From contig JAPDJZ010000132.1 in the NCBI GenBank assembly GCA_029258815.1, positions 1 to 15,409 on the forward strand: a DNA stretch of 15,409 nucleotides, read 5' to 3'. This DNA is from an archaeon (GTDB lineage Archaea; Thermoproteota; Nitrososphaeria_A; Caldarchaeales; Wolframiiraptoraceae). The notes below the pieces were generated by a model, which was not told where the DNA came from, made no database searches, and saw only the letters and a list, made by a program, of their open reading frames with translations. Both the position numbers and the translations under genes were made by a program. Below, piece by piece: positions 1-6,700 of the stretch (positions are counted from its first letter, which is position 1; the number at the start of each line of letters is the position of its first letter).

Positions 1-507
1 CATTACGTCGGTTACGTTCGCGTATCTGGTCAGGTGGCTCGCCGACCCGCTCGCGGTCTGGATCGCCAGCAGGGGTATCCGCCCGCCCCCGGACCTCTCC
101 GAGACCCTCCCAACGCCGAGGTAGTCCTCCACCTCCCCCCCGTAGAGGGCGAGGGCGAGCGACGCCTTAGCCCCGTCCAAGCAGCTCCCCCCGCCGACGG
201 CTACTACGAGGTCCCAGTCGAGCTTTAGAAGCCGGTAGGCGACCCTGTAAACGTCCTCCCTAGGCGTGTTGGGCCTGGCGCCCGCGACGACGCCCGAAAC
301 CCCAACCCCAGCCCCCTCCAACGCTCTCCTCAGCCTCTCGAGGAGCCCCGTCCTCCTAGCCGTAGACCCGCTTACGATGGCCGCTCTGGAGCCGAGGGCG
401 GAGGCGTACTTGCCCACCCTCTCGAACGCCTTTAAGCCGAAGGAGTAATCGCCGCCCTTAAACTCCCTTAGAAGCTTCTCGGCCTTCGAGCGATCGGAGG
501 ATCGCAT
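1..507 (-). CDS. Iron-containing alcohol dehydrogenase family protein, N-terminal part (C-terminus outside window)
   Basis: Only the first 169 residues are in the window; the gene runs off the left edge. The reverse-strand translation from the ATG at 507-505 contains the nucleotide-binding signature GGGSCLDGAK (residues about 105-114) and the segment TASGSASHLT (151-160), matching the NAD(P)-binding half of group III (iron-dependent) alcohol dehydrogenases. Known family members oxidise or reduce alcohols and aldehydes with NAD(P)H. The metal-ligand Asp/His residues would lie further on, so activity and substrate cannot be judged. The related archaeal glycerol-1-phosphate dehydrogenase is less likely, because the TASGSASH segment resembles alcohol dehydrogenases rather than EgsA. 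GGAGG lies only 3 nt before the ATG, so a slightly different start is possible. A T-rich TATA-like stretch near 540-550 could drive it. Confidence 0.85.
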   Translation of the reverse strand, partial: MRSSDRSKAEKLLREFKGGDYSFGLKAFERVGKYASALGSRAAIVSGSTARRTGLLERLRRALEGAGVGVSGVVAGARPNTPREDVYRVAYRLLKLDWDLVVAVGGGSCLDGAKASLALALYGGEVEDYLGVGRVSERSGGGRIPLLAIQTASGSASHLTRYANVTDVM

Positions 508-570
508 AAGCCTCCCACGCTGGAAAGGAGCGTTGAGCCGGAAAATAAACTAGATGCCTATGCGCGGGGA

Positions 571-687
571 TGGCGCCGGGGGTGGGATTTGAACCCACGC
601 GCCCCGCAAGGGGCATCGGCTCGCCCGCCATCTGACCAGCTTCCGCGATCTCGAGGCCGACCCTCTACCAGGCTAAGGCACCCCGGC
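571..687 (-). tRNA. tRNA-Ser (anticodon CGA) with an intron at 37/38 and encoded CCA
   Basis: The reverse strand folds as a class II tRNA. The acceptor stem GCCGGGG/CCCCGGC is perfect, followed by discriminator G and an encoded CCA (573-571). The D arm is CCTT/GAGG. The anticodon stem TCGGC/GCCGA is perfect, with T33 and anticodon CGA at 653-651. A long variable arm has stem GCCCC-TTGC-GGGGC, and the T arm is GTGGG-TTCAAAT-CCCAC. The long variable arm plus CGA identifies tRNA-Ser reading UCG. About 28 nt (roughly 649-622) interrupt the anticodon loop after position 37, the canonical archaeal intron site. The ends of the bulge-helix-bulge were not resolved exactly. A TATA box sits about 30 bp upstream. 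Confidence 0.93.
622..649 (-). other. tRNA-Ser intron (approximate bounds)
   Basis: This stretch separates G37 from A38 of the tRNA. Removing it restores a 7-nt anticodon loop and the perfect TCGGC/GCCGA stem. Archaeal tRNA introns at 37/38 are cut by the splicing endonuclease at a bulge-helix-bulge. A short helix between the intron start (TCGC) and its 3' junction (GCGA) is possible. Bounds could shift by a nucleotide or two. Confidence 0.75.
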
Positions 688-714
688 GCCGACACTAAGA
701 ATCTGTCCTTCGAG

Positions 715-721
715 TATAAAA
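715..721 (-). promoter_or_regulatory. TATA box of the tRNA-Ser gene
   Basis: TTTTATA on the reverse strand lies about 30 bp upstream of the tRNA 5' end at 687. This is the expected distance for an archaeal box A that starts transcription a few bases before the mature tRNA. Confidence 0.7.
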
Positions 722-802
722 CCTCAATCCGCTTCCGAGAGGGCCGGCATCCCGCCCTTTGATGAGATCCTCCTACGATTCCCAAGCTTTTAGAGTGGAT
801 AA

Positions 803-811
803 GGTTTAACG
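803..811 (+). promoter_or_regulatory. Probable TATA element of the radical SAM gene
   Basis: GGTTTAACG is centred about 34 bp before the ATG at 841, giving a predicted start of transcription about 8 nt before the ATG. A second AT-rich stretch at 786-795 is an alternative. Confidence 0.4.
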
Positions 812-840
812 TTCGACAGCGCGTAGATACGCATGGGGGG

Positions 841-2448
841 ATGGCTAGGATCGTTTTAACGGCTGATAAAGCGATCTTCACGGATTATCATGGAGCCGAC
901 CTCTTCGGCTTCGGGCTATGCCTCCCCTACAGGCTCGTCCCCGAGCTAGTGCAATACCGCATACTCTCGCCCGGCATTCCCGTTGCGGGTTTAAGGGCTA
1001 AGGCCGCACCCTACGCCCTCTGCAAGGTGGAGGCCTCCCTGATCGCCGCGGGCTTCAGCAGGCGCGACGTGGTTATAGTTCCACCGCGCATGCTCCCCGA
1101 GGCCGTGGGCGAGGATACGGAGCTGGTCGCGATACACGTGCTCGACCCGATGGGCCTAGCGCCGGTTACATGGACCCTAAAGGCGTTGAGCGGCGGCGGG
1201 AGGAGCTGCACCGAGCTCGAGTTCGAGAAGCTGATGTGCGCCGTGAGGTCGCTTAAGGAGAGGTACGGGTTTAAGGTGGTGGTGGGCGGGCCGGGCAACT
1301 GGCAGCTGAGGGGCCGCGAGGATAGGTATGGCATAGACGTGCTATTCGACGGCGAAGCCGAGCTAACGTTCCCCATGCTTGTTAAGAAGCTGCTGGGAGG
1401 CGAGGAGGTTCCGAGATACGTTAGGGGGGACCCCGCGCCGCTGGATAAGATCCCCCCGATAATAACGCCGTCTAGAAACGGGCTCGTCCAGATCACGCGC
1501 GGATGCCCTAGGAGATGCTACTTCTGCAGCCCGACCATGTGGAGCTTCAGATCCTTCCCGCTCGACATCATAGCCAGGGAGATAGAATTCAACCTTAGGA
1601 ACGGCATCGGAAGGATATCGTTCATCACGGAGGACGTGTTGCTATACGGCGCCCGCGGCCTCGAGCTAAACTCGGACGCGGTTAAGAAGCTGTTTAAGGC
1701 GGCCGCCGATCTAGCGAGGAGATGGAGGGTTCCCGAGAAGCTAGGCTTCTCGCACGTATCGTGCTCCTCGGCCCTACTCCTGAAGGACGCGGTCAAGTAC
1801 ATAACCGAGATTCAGGGCCTAAGCGAGGAGGAGCCCACCTTTCCCCAAGTGGGCTTAGAGTCGGGTAGCCCCAAGGTCGTCGCCAAATACTTTAGGGAGA
1901 AGGCGTATCCTTGGCGGCCCGAGGACTGGCCCGAGGTGGTGGTCGAGTCCTCGAAGCTGTTCAACGACTCCTACTGGTATCCATGCTTCACGTACATCGT
2001 CGGCTTCCCCGACGCCACGCCCGACGACTACGTAGCGACTACGGAGCTGATAGATAGGCTGAGGGAGGAGGGGTTCGTGGGATGGGTCTTCCCGCTGCTG
2101 CTGATACCGATGGGCGGAACCATAATAGAGAGGAGGGGGGTGGGGTTCCCGAGCCCGAGCCTCTCCAAGCTGCCGCGGGAGGCCATCGACTGCATGATAG
2201 CCGGCTACAAGCTAAGCATCGCCAACTCAAAGAAGCTGGCCAACAGGGTGATAAGCGTCAGAAACCCGCTTCTCGCGAAAATATTCCACAACCTAGCATC
2301 CCGCGCCATAGACGCCATGGAATATTGGATAAGCGGCGTGGAGAAAGACCTCGACGTCATAGAGAGCGAATACAGCAAGTTCAGCATCAGGAGCACCCGC
2401 GAGCTCGCCAAGGCCGTGCTTCCCATGATCGCGAGGAGAGCAGTATAG
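841..2448 (+). CDS. Radical SAM protein with N-terminal Rossmann (B12-binding-like) region
   Basis: This 535-residue protein carries the radical SAM cysteine motif GCPRRCYFC, with Cys222, Cys226 and Cys229 as predicted [4Fe-4S] ligands (CxxxCxxC). The preceding 200 residues resemble the N-terminal Rossmann part of B12-binding-type radical SAM enzymes: a GGPGNW turn near residue 150, then YGIDVLFDGEAE, typical of the strand before the SAM barrel. The canonical cobalamin signature DxHxxG is not evident, so cobalamin binding is doubtful. After the cluster come ITEDVLLYG, GLESGS and YIVGFPDAT segments, as expected along a radical SAM barrel. The C-terminal ~130 residues are helical and unassigned. 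The substrate is unknown. G-rich sequence at 835-840 abuts the ATG, and no in-frame start lies upstream. The gene is monocistronic and convergent with the SpoIIM-like gene. Confidence 0.88.
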   Translation: MARIVLTADKAIFTDYHGADLFGFGLCLPYRLVPELVQYRILSPGIPVAGLRAKAAPYALCKVEASLIAAGFSRRDVVIVPPRMLPEAVGEDTELVAIHVLDPMGLAPVTWTLKALSGGGRSCTELEFEKLMCAVRSLKERYGFKVVVGGPGNWQLRGREDRYGIDVLFDGEAELTFPMLVKKLLGGEEVPRYVRGDPAPLDKIPPIITPSRNGLVQITRGCPRRCYFCSPTMWSFRSFPLDIIAREIEFNLRNGIGRISFITEDVLLYGARGLELNSDAVKKLFKAAADLARRWRVPEKLGFSHVSCSSALLLKDAVKYITEIQGLSEEEPTFPQVGLESGSPKVVAKYFREKAYPWRPEDWPEVVVESSKLFNDSYWYPCFTYIVGFPDATPDDYVATTELIDRLREEGFVGWVFPLLLIPMGGTIIERRGVGFPSPSLSKLPREAIDCMIAGYKLSIANSKKLANRVISVRNPLLAKIFHNLASRAIDAMEYWISGVEKDLDVIESEYSKFSIRSTRELAKAVLPMIARRAV

Positions 2449-2518
2449 CCTCCCTTCAGCTCCCAAAGAGAGCGGGAGCCCACCCGAATGGCCTCGGATA
2501 GCGGCATAGCGGCGCGGT

Positions 2519-3112
2519 CTAAGTAGCCGGCCCGGGCGCGAGGCTTTCCAGAGATCTTATCAGCGCGGCCTCGATCACCGCCCCGGCCAGCAGGAATCCC
2601 GCGATGAGCCCGATCATGAGGGGAAGCATCCTAAGCTCCCTCCCCAAGAGGCGCCTAGAGCGGATCGCGTAGTAGGATATGGCGAGGGATTCGGCGGCCG
2701 CAGCCCCGTAGCCTAGGAATTCTAGGATGCCGTAGCCCGTCAATATTATCAGGTTGAGGGTGAAGGGGATTAGGAGCTGGGGCGGCATCCCGTGCTCGAC
2801 CCCGAGCCAGCCGAGAAACCTCCCCGTATGGAAGACCGCGTAGCCTAGGATCGGGGGGCCTAGGAAGGGTATCAAGCCTAGGAGGGCGATCGTGAAGTTG
2901 TTTAGGAAGATTCCGAGCTCGAGCCCCCTCTCGCCGAGCCTCTCCAGCTCCTCCTGAACGAGCCTCCCCTCCTCGTCCCCGAGCGGGATCAGCGATCCGA
3001 GAAGCAGGATTCCTATCAGGATTACCGCGGCTAGAAGGGTTAGCTTAAGCCTCTCGAGGAGGATCCCGGCCCTGCCCAAGCCTCTTCCTCGCATCCCCCA
3101 AGACCAGCTCAT
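2519..3112 (-). CDS. SpoIIM-like (DUF95) integral membrane protein
   Basis: This 197-residue hydrophobic protein has predicted membrane segments near residues 24-44, 68-95, 111-135 and 162-185. The FLNNFTIALLG segment and the following GYGILEFLGYG resemble the conserved NN...G and HGILElpa motifs of the stage II sporulation protein M family. That family is widespread in archaea that do not sporulate, and its function there is unknown. It is the third gene of the cinA-like/isomerase operon. Starting at ATG 3112 it overlaps the upstream gene by 68 nt. The in-frame ATG at 3094, right behind GGGGG, would shorten the overlap to 50 nt and may be the real start. No TTG or GTG lies between there and the first membrane segment. 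Confidence 0.8.
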   Translation of the reverse strand: MSWSWGMRGRGLGRAGILLERLKLTLLAAVILIGILLLGSLIPLGDEEGRLVQEELERLGERGLELGIFLNNFTIALLGLIPFLGPPILGYAVFHTGRFLGWLGVEHGMPPQLLIPFTLNLIILTGYGILEFLGYGAAAAESLAISYYAIRSRRLLGRELRMLPLMIGLIAGFLLAGAVIEAALIRSLESLAPGPAT

Positions 3113-4121
3113 AGGCTTTATTCAGCTTCTTAAGCCTATTCATGAAGGGTAGGCTTAGCGGGTCGCTGCCCCTGAGGATCGAGGCGTAGAGCGAGATGTA
3201 GTCCGCTTGGATCGTAAGCTCCAGAAGCTCCCCAAGCCCATCACCGGACTCGCCCCTCAGGAAGACGACCCTATCCGAGCCGACGAGCTCGGCGAAGGCC
3301 TCGATAGCCATCCCGAGCTCGGCCCTCTCCCTAAAGCTCCTCGGGATGACCACCACCCCATCCCCCGGCAGAGCCTCAACGTCGTTGTGAAATCCCTCGG
3401 GAAGCTCAGCGAACCCGCAATACATCTTAGCGTTCTCGTTAAGCTGGCACTTCAGCCTATAGCCCGGAGCCCTAACCTCATCGTAGGCGTAGACTATCGG
3501 GAATCCGCCCGCGATCTTGGCGGCGATCCTCTTCGCGGGATTCTCCTCGAAGGAAGCGCCCTCCCCGACCCTCGCCTGAACCTCTTCAAGCCTAGAGTAG
3601 TCTATCCGAGGCTTTAGAAGCCCGATCCTCGAAAGTATCCCGAGGACGGCTCCGAGCATGCTCGGGAAAGCGTATCTAGGCGGAACATCCCCCCTGACCC
3701 GAGCGACCGGAACGCCATACCTCTCCCCGATCCCGGCCAAGACCCCGCCCGAGGTTACGAAGACCATCCTATCCCGAAGCTTGGACGCGAGCTCTAATGC
3801 GGGTTTAACGACCTCCGCGGTATTACCCGAGTGGCTAACGGCTATCACGAGATCCCAATCCAAGCCGCCGACAACCCTATAATCCTTCGAGACCGACGCC
3901 GAGACCCCAGCCTCGACGAGAAGCCGCCGGGCGAAGTCCCCGATAATCCCGGATCCCCCAACCCCTAGAAATAGAACTCTCCCGACCTCCCCGACCTCGA
4001 GGTCCAGCGACTCGCCGGCCTCGACCCCGCGCCTAAGATCCTCGAGGAAGCCGCCCGCTATCTCGAATGCCCTCCGATAAGGCTCCCTGAGATACTGCTC
4101 AGGATTATCGAGCTTCTTCAT
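3045..4121 (-). CDS. Bifunctional phosphoglucose/phosphomannose isomerase (SIS domain)
   Basis: This 358-residue protein has two sugar-isomerase (SIS) folds. Visible motifs are GVGGSG (53-58), SHSGNT (96-101, phosphate binding), PPRYAFP (147-153), NENAK (228-232) and a His in FHNDVEAL (His245). In the crenarchaeal enzyme the catalytic Glu and His are 16 residues apart. Glu229 and His245 here have the same spacing, and Lys331 or Lys332 near the end is a candidate for the catalytic lysine. The family interconverts glucose-6-phosphate, mannose-6-phosphate and fructose-6-phosphate in the cytoplasm, for gluconeogenesis, glycolysis and sugar-nucleotide synthesis. Its ATG overlaps the stop of the cinA-like gene by 4 nt (ATGA, 4118-4121), so the two are probably translationally coupled. 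Confidence 0.92.
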   Translation of the reverse strand: MKKLDNPEQYLREPYRRAFEIAGGFLEDLRRGVEAGESLDLEVGEVGRVLFLGVGGSGIIGDFARRLLVEAGVSASVSKDYRVVGGLDWDLVIAVSHSGNTAEVVKPALELASKLRDRMVFVTSGGVLAGIGERYGVPVARVRGDVPPRYAFPSMLGAVLGILSRIGLLKPRIDYSRLEEVQARVGEGASFEENPAKRIAAKIAGGFPIVYAYDEVRAPGYRLKCQLNENAKMYCGFAELPEGFHNDVEALPGDGVVVIPRSFRERAELGMAIEAFAELVGSDRVVFLRGESGDGLGELLELTIQADYISLYASILRGSDPLSLPFMNRLKKLNKAYELVLGDARKRLGQGRDPPREA

Positions 4122-4963
4122 CGAGCTTCGCCCTCCTCCGCGATCCTGCCCCCAAGCTCCTCAACGGCCTTCACGATGAGCTCCTCAGCCCGGTCGAGAA
4201 GCTTCTCGCAATCCTCCTTCCTCTTAGCGATGGCCTTGAGGTAGAGCCTGATGAAAGACTCCCCCTCCCTCTTCTCGGGATGAGACTTCACGTAGACCCC
4301 GGGAACCCTCTCCCTAACCTCCTCGATCCGGGGCGCTAGCGTGGACTCGGGAACCCCCCTAACGTAGATCCATCGATCCGCGACCGCGATCTTCCTAATG
4401 CTCTTCTCGAGGATGGGCTTGACCTGCTTAAGGAAGATGTTCTCGAGCTCGCTGGGAACCCCGGGTAGGCAGACGATCCTACTCCTCCCCGCCCTGAGCA
4501 GGACGCCCGGAGCCGCCCCCACCTCATTCTCCAGAGGCTTCGCGCCCCGAGGAAGCATAGCCATCTTAAGCCTATGCGGAGTGAGCTCCGGGGACTCGAC
4601 GACCCCCTCCTCAGCCAAAACCCTATACCTCTCCCTAAGCATCTCGACGGCCCTCCGATTCTGAACGAGCTTACGCTTAACGGCCTTAGCGACCCCCTGA
4701 AGGGTGACGTCGTCGTAGGTCGGCCCGAGCCCGCCGCTCGTAATAATCCAGTCGATCCCCCTCCTAAGCGAGTCCCGGATGACCGAGCTTATCTCATCGA
4801 CGTCGTCCCCGACGGCTACTATCCTGCAGACCCTGCCGCCCAGCCCGCTTATCTGCTCCGCGAGCCACCTAGCGTTCGTATTGAGAACCCGGCCGTCGAG
4901 AAGCTCGTAGCCTATGGAGATTATATCGAAAAGGGTTTGGAGCCTTCTCCTCCTCGAAGCCAT
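4118..4963 (-). CDS. cinA: CinA-like protein (MoaB/MogA-type, nicotinamide mononucleotide deamidase-related)
   Basis: This 281-residue protein has one molybdopterin-binding-like domain of the CinA/COG1058 type. It opens with DIISIGYELLDGRVLNTNA (residues 13-31) and has TSGGLGPTYDD (75-85), close to the family GGLGPTxDD loop, then LPGVPSELE further on. Archaeal members of this family lack the separate C-terminal PncC amidase domain, as here. Proposed roles in the wider family include nucleotide (ADP-ribose) hydrolysis and NAD by-product repair; which applies here is unknown. I chose ATG 4963 over a TTG at 4981, because a TATA box at 4990-4996 predicts transcription starting near 4965-4968, giving a leaderless message. 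It is the first gene of a three-gene operon. Confidence 0.87.
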   Translation of the reverse strand: MASRRRRLQTLFDIISIGYELLDGRVLNTNARWLAEQISGLGGRVCRIVAVGDDVDEISSVIRDSLRRGIDWIITSGGLGPTYDDVTLQGVAKAVKRKLVQNRRAVEMLRERYRVLAEEGVVESPELTPHRLKMAMLPRGAKPLENEVGAAPGVLLRAGRSRIVCLPGVPSELENIFLKQVKPILEKSIRKIAVADRWIYVRGVPESTLAPRIEEVRERVPGVYVKSHPEKREGESFIRLYLKAIAKRKEDCEKLLDRAEELIVKAVEELGGRIAEEGEAR

Positions 4964-4989
4964 CCTCGAGCTAGGATCCAAGCCAACCC

Positions 4990-4997
4990 TATATAAT
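4990..4997. promoter_or_regulatory. TATATAAT element between divergent cinA-like and DUF3786 genes
   Basis: This near-palindromic TATA element is the only obvious promoter in the 44 bp between the ATG at 4963 (-) and the ATG at 5008 (+). Read on the minus strand it lies 30 bp from the cinA-like ATG. Read on the plus strand it predicts a start near 5020, which would favour the in-frame ATG at 5032 for the DUF3786 gene. Confidence 0.6.
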
Positions 4998-5007
4998 CCT
5001 TAGCGGA

Positions 5008-5739
5008 ATGCCGGAGAACGCTCCGGGGAGAATGCAAATAAAGCGCCTAGACGGAGGAGGTATAAGGCTGGTGCTCCCGGAAATGAGTTCGAGGAAGGCG
5101 CTACTCCAGCCCAGCGAGAAGGAGTGCAGGAAGCTTTTCCAAGAGCTCTCGAGGAAGGATGAAGCTGAGGTCGCCAAGCGCTGCGGAGTGATCTTCCTGC
5201 CGCCGCCGAAGCCCGGGAGGAGGAGGGGGAGATACGTCGTGAACCTGCTGACGAAAACCTACTCGGTCGAGCTCGACGCCCGGGAGGTGATAGACCTGAT
5301 AGCCGGCAGGGCCGCGAGCCCCGAAGCCTCCTTCCTAATCCTGAAATACCTATCCTCGAGCGGAGGGGCCGGGAGGAGGGAGTATTGGACCCCTTTCGAG
5401 GAATTCCCCCGGGGAAAGCTCTACCGAAGCTACTTCGAGAGATACGTGATAAAGCCTTTCATGAGGGTCTTCGGCTACGACTCGGAGAGATACAAGCTGG
5501 TGTGCAAGAGGCTGGGCGGGAGGAGGGAGAAGCTCGGAGGCCTAAGCTACTCGTTCCCATTCCTTCCAAGGATCAGGATCCTAACCCAGCTCTGGGCGGG
5601 TAGAAGGGACGAGTACGTGGCGCCCAAAGCCAACCTAATGTTCAACTACTCGGCTCGCTACTTCCTAGCGACCGAGGACCTACTCCTGGCCGGAAGGCTT
5701 ATGGTGAACTCCATGAGCGCCGAGGCCAAGAAGCTCTAG
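5008..5739 (+). CDS. DUF3786-type protein
   Basis: This soluble protein of 243 residues (235 if it starts at ATG 5032) matches what I recall of DUF3786. It has a central YWTPFEEFPRGKLYRSYF segment (about residues 126-143) and a C-terminal pattern in which an aromatic-rich LPRIRILTQLW stretch is followed by a charged DEY segment, LMFNYSARYFLATEDL and a hydrophobic helix. The molecular role of DUF3786 is not established to my knowledge. The basic patch KPGRRRGR near residue 68 could contact nucleic acid, but this is speculation. The gene lies 16 nt upstream of ftsY, so the two are probably co-transcribed. Start choice is uncertain: if the divergent TATA box is shared, ATG 5032, preceded by GGGGAG, is more likely. 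Confidence 0.7.
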   Translation: MPENAPGRMQIKRLDGGGIRLVLPEMSSRKALLQPSEKECRKLFQELSRKDEAEVAKRCGVIFLPPPKPGRRRGRYVVNLLTKTYSVELDAREVIDLIAGRAASPEASFLILKYLSSSGGAGRREYWTPFEEFPRGKLYRSYFERYVIKPFMRVFGYDSERYKLVCKRLGGRREKLGGLSYSFPFLPRIRILTQLWAGRRDEYVAPKANLMFNYSARYFLATEDLLLAGRLMVNSMSAEAKKL

Positions 5740-5754
5740 GGAGAGGCCGGGATC

Positions 5755-6666
5755 ATGCTCGAGGGATTGAGGAAGGCTTTCAGAAGCCTAGCCGAGGAGC
5801 TGAAGACGAGAGCCCTATCCGAGAGGGAGGTCGAGAGATACGTCGAGGACTTCAAGCTCAGCCTAATAGCGAACGACGTCGCGGTCGAGGTCGCGGAGAA
5901 GCTCGGGGAGGAGCTGGCGGAGAAGCTCAAAGCCCTTAGGCTGAGAAGGCTCGGAGAGCCGGGGGCCGAGATCCTAGCCAAGATCTCGGAGATACTGGAC
6001 TCGGTTCTAAGGGAGGGGAGCCTAGAAGATCTCCTTAGGAGGATAGAGGAGAAGCGGAGGAGCGGGGAGCCCTTCGTCATCCTCTTCGTAGGGCCTAACG
6101 GAAGCGGGAAGACCACGACGGTGGCGAAGCTCGCGAGCCTGCTCAAGCGGCGGGGATATCCATCGCTCATAGCCGCGTCCGACACCTTTAGAGCCGGGGC
6201 GATAGAGCAGCTGAGGAAGCTCGGGGAGGAGGCCGGCGTAAGGGTCGTCGGCCAGAGGTATGGAGCCGACCCCGCCGCGGTCGCCATGGACGCCGTCCTA
6301 AGCGCTAAAGCCAATAGGATACCGGTAGTCCTAATAGACACCGCTGGAAGAACCGAGATAGATCGAAACCTGCTGGAGGAGATGAGGAAGATAAAGCGGG
6401 TCGTGAACCCGGACGCCGTGATCTACGTCGGGGACGCGCTGGCCGGGAACGCCGCGGTCGAGCAGGCGAAGAGCTTCGACGAATACGTCGGGGTCGATTA
6501 CGTGATCCTAGCGAAGCTCGACGCGGACGCGAGGGGAGGCTCGGCCATCTCGATAAGCTACCAAACCGGGAAGCCCATCCTCCTCGTCGGAACGGGCCAG
6601 AGGCTGGAAGACCTAAAGCCCTTCACGAAGGAGCTCATCAGGTCCGCGATAATCTCCGGGGGATAA
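5755..6666 (+). CDS. ftsY: Signal recognition particle receptor FtsY
   Basis: This SRP GTPase of 303 residues has an N-terminal helical N domain (about 1-95) and a G domain. Motifs are the P-loop GPNGSGKTT (113-121), DTFRAGAIEQL (143-153), DTAGR (195-199), DALAGNAA (227-234) and AKLDADARGG (253-262). There is no methionine-rich M domain, which separates it from SRP54. FtsY docks ribosome-nascent chain-SRP complexes at the membrane, and GTP hydrolysis in the FtsY-SRP54 pair releases cargo to SecYE. The G4 motif reads AKLD rather than the usual TKxD. There is almost no acidic extension before the N domain. A purine-rich stretch (GGGAGAGG) lies shortly before the ATG. In many archaea ftsY adjoins pfdA; here both are nearby but separated by two genes. 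Confidence 0.96.
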   Translation: MLEGLRKAFRSLAEELKTRALSEREVERYVEDFKLSLIANDVAVEVAEKLGEELAEKLKALRLRRLGEPGAEILAKISEILDSVLREGSLEDLLRRIEEKRRSGEPFVILFVGPNGSGKTTTVAKLASLLKRRGYPSLIAASDTFRAGAIEQLRKLGEEAGVRVVGQRYGADPAAVAMDAVLSAKANRIPVVLIDTAGRTEIDRNLLEEMRKIKRVVNPDAVIYVGDALAGNAAVEQAKSFDEYVGVDYVILAKLDADARGGSAISISYQTGKPILLVGTGQRLEDLKPFTKELIRSAIISGG

Positions 6667-6667
6667 G

Positions 6668-6675
6668 CTTAATCA
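6668..6675 (+). promoter_or_regulatory. TATA-like element before the DUF4443-type gene
   Basis: TTTAATC-like sequence (CTTAATCA region) begins just after the ftsY stop and is centred about 29 bp before the ATG at 6701. This predicts a leaderless message. The gene may also be read through from ftsY. Confidence 0.35.
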
Positions 6676-6700
6676 AGCATGAAGGGGCAGAAACTAGCGG

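Noticed and set aside
688..840. Possible C/D-box small RNA (TTGATGA near 760)
   Set aside because: The box is only a near match to RUGAUGA, and no D box lies at a suitable distance within the intergenic region.
558..881. 107-codon minus-strand open frame over the tRNA
   Set aside because: It runs through the tRNA-Ser gene, its promoter and the start of the radical SAM gene, and its sequence resembles no protein.
4963..4981. TTG at 4981 as the start of the cinA-like gene
   Set aside because: It is upstream of the transcription start predicted by the TATA box at 4990-4996, and ATG 4963 fits the family N-terminus.
5736..6341. 201-codon open frame on the minus strand
   Set aside because: It is antisense to ftsY, low in complexity (Ser, Leu, Ala) and has no family motifs; high GC lengthens such frames.
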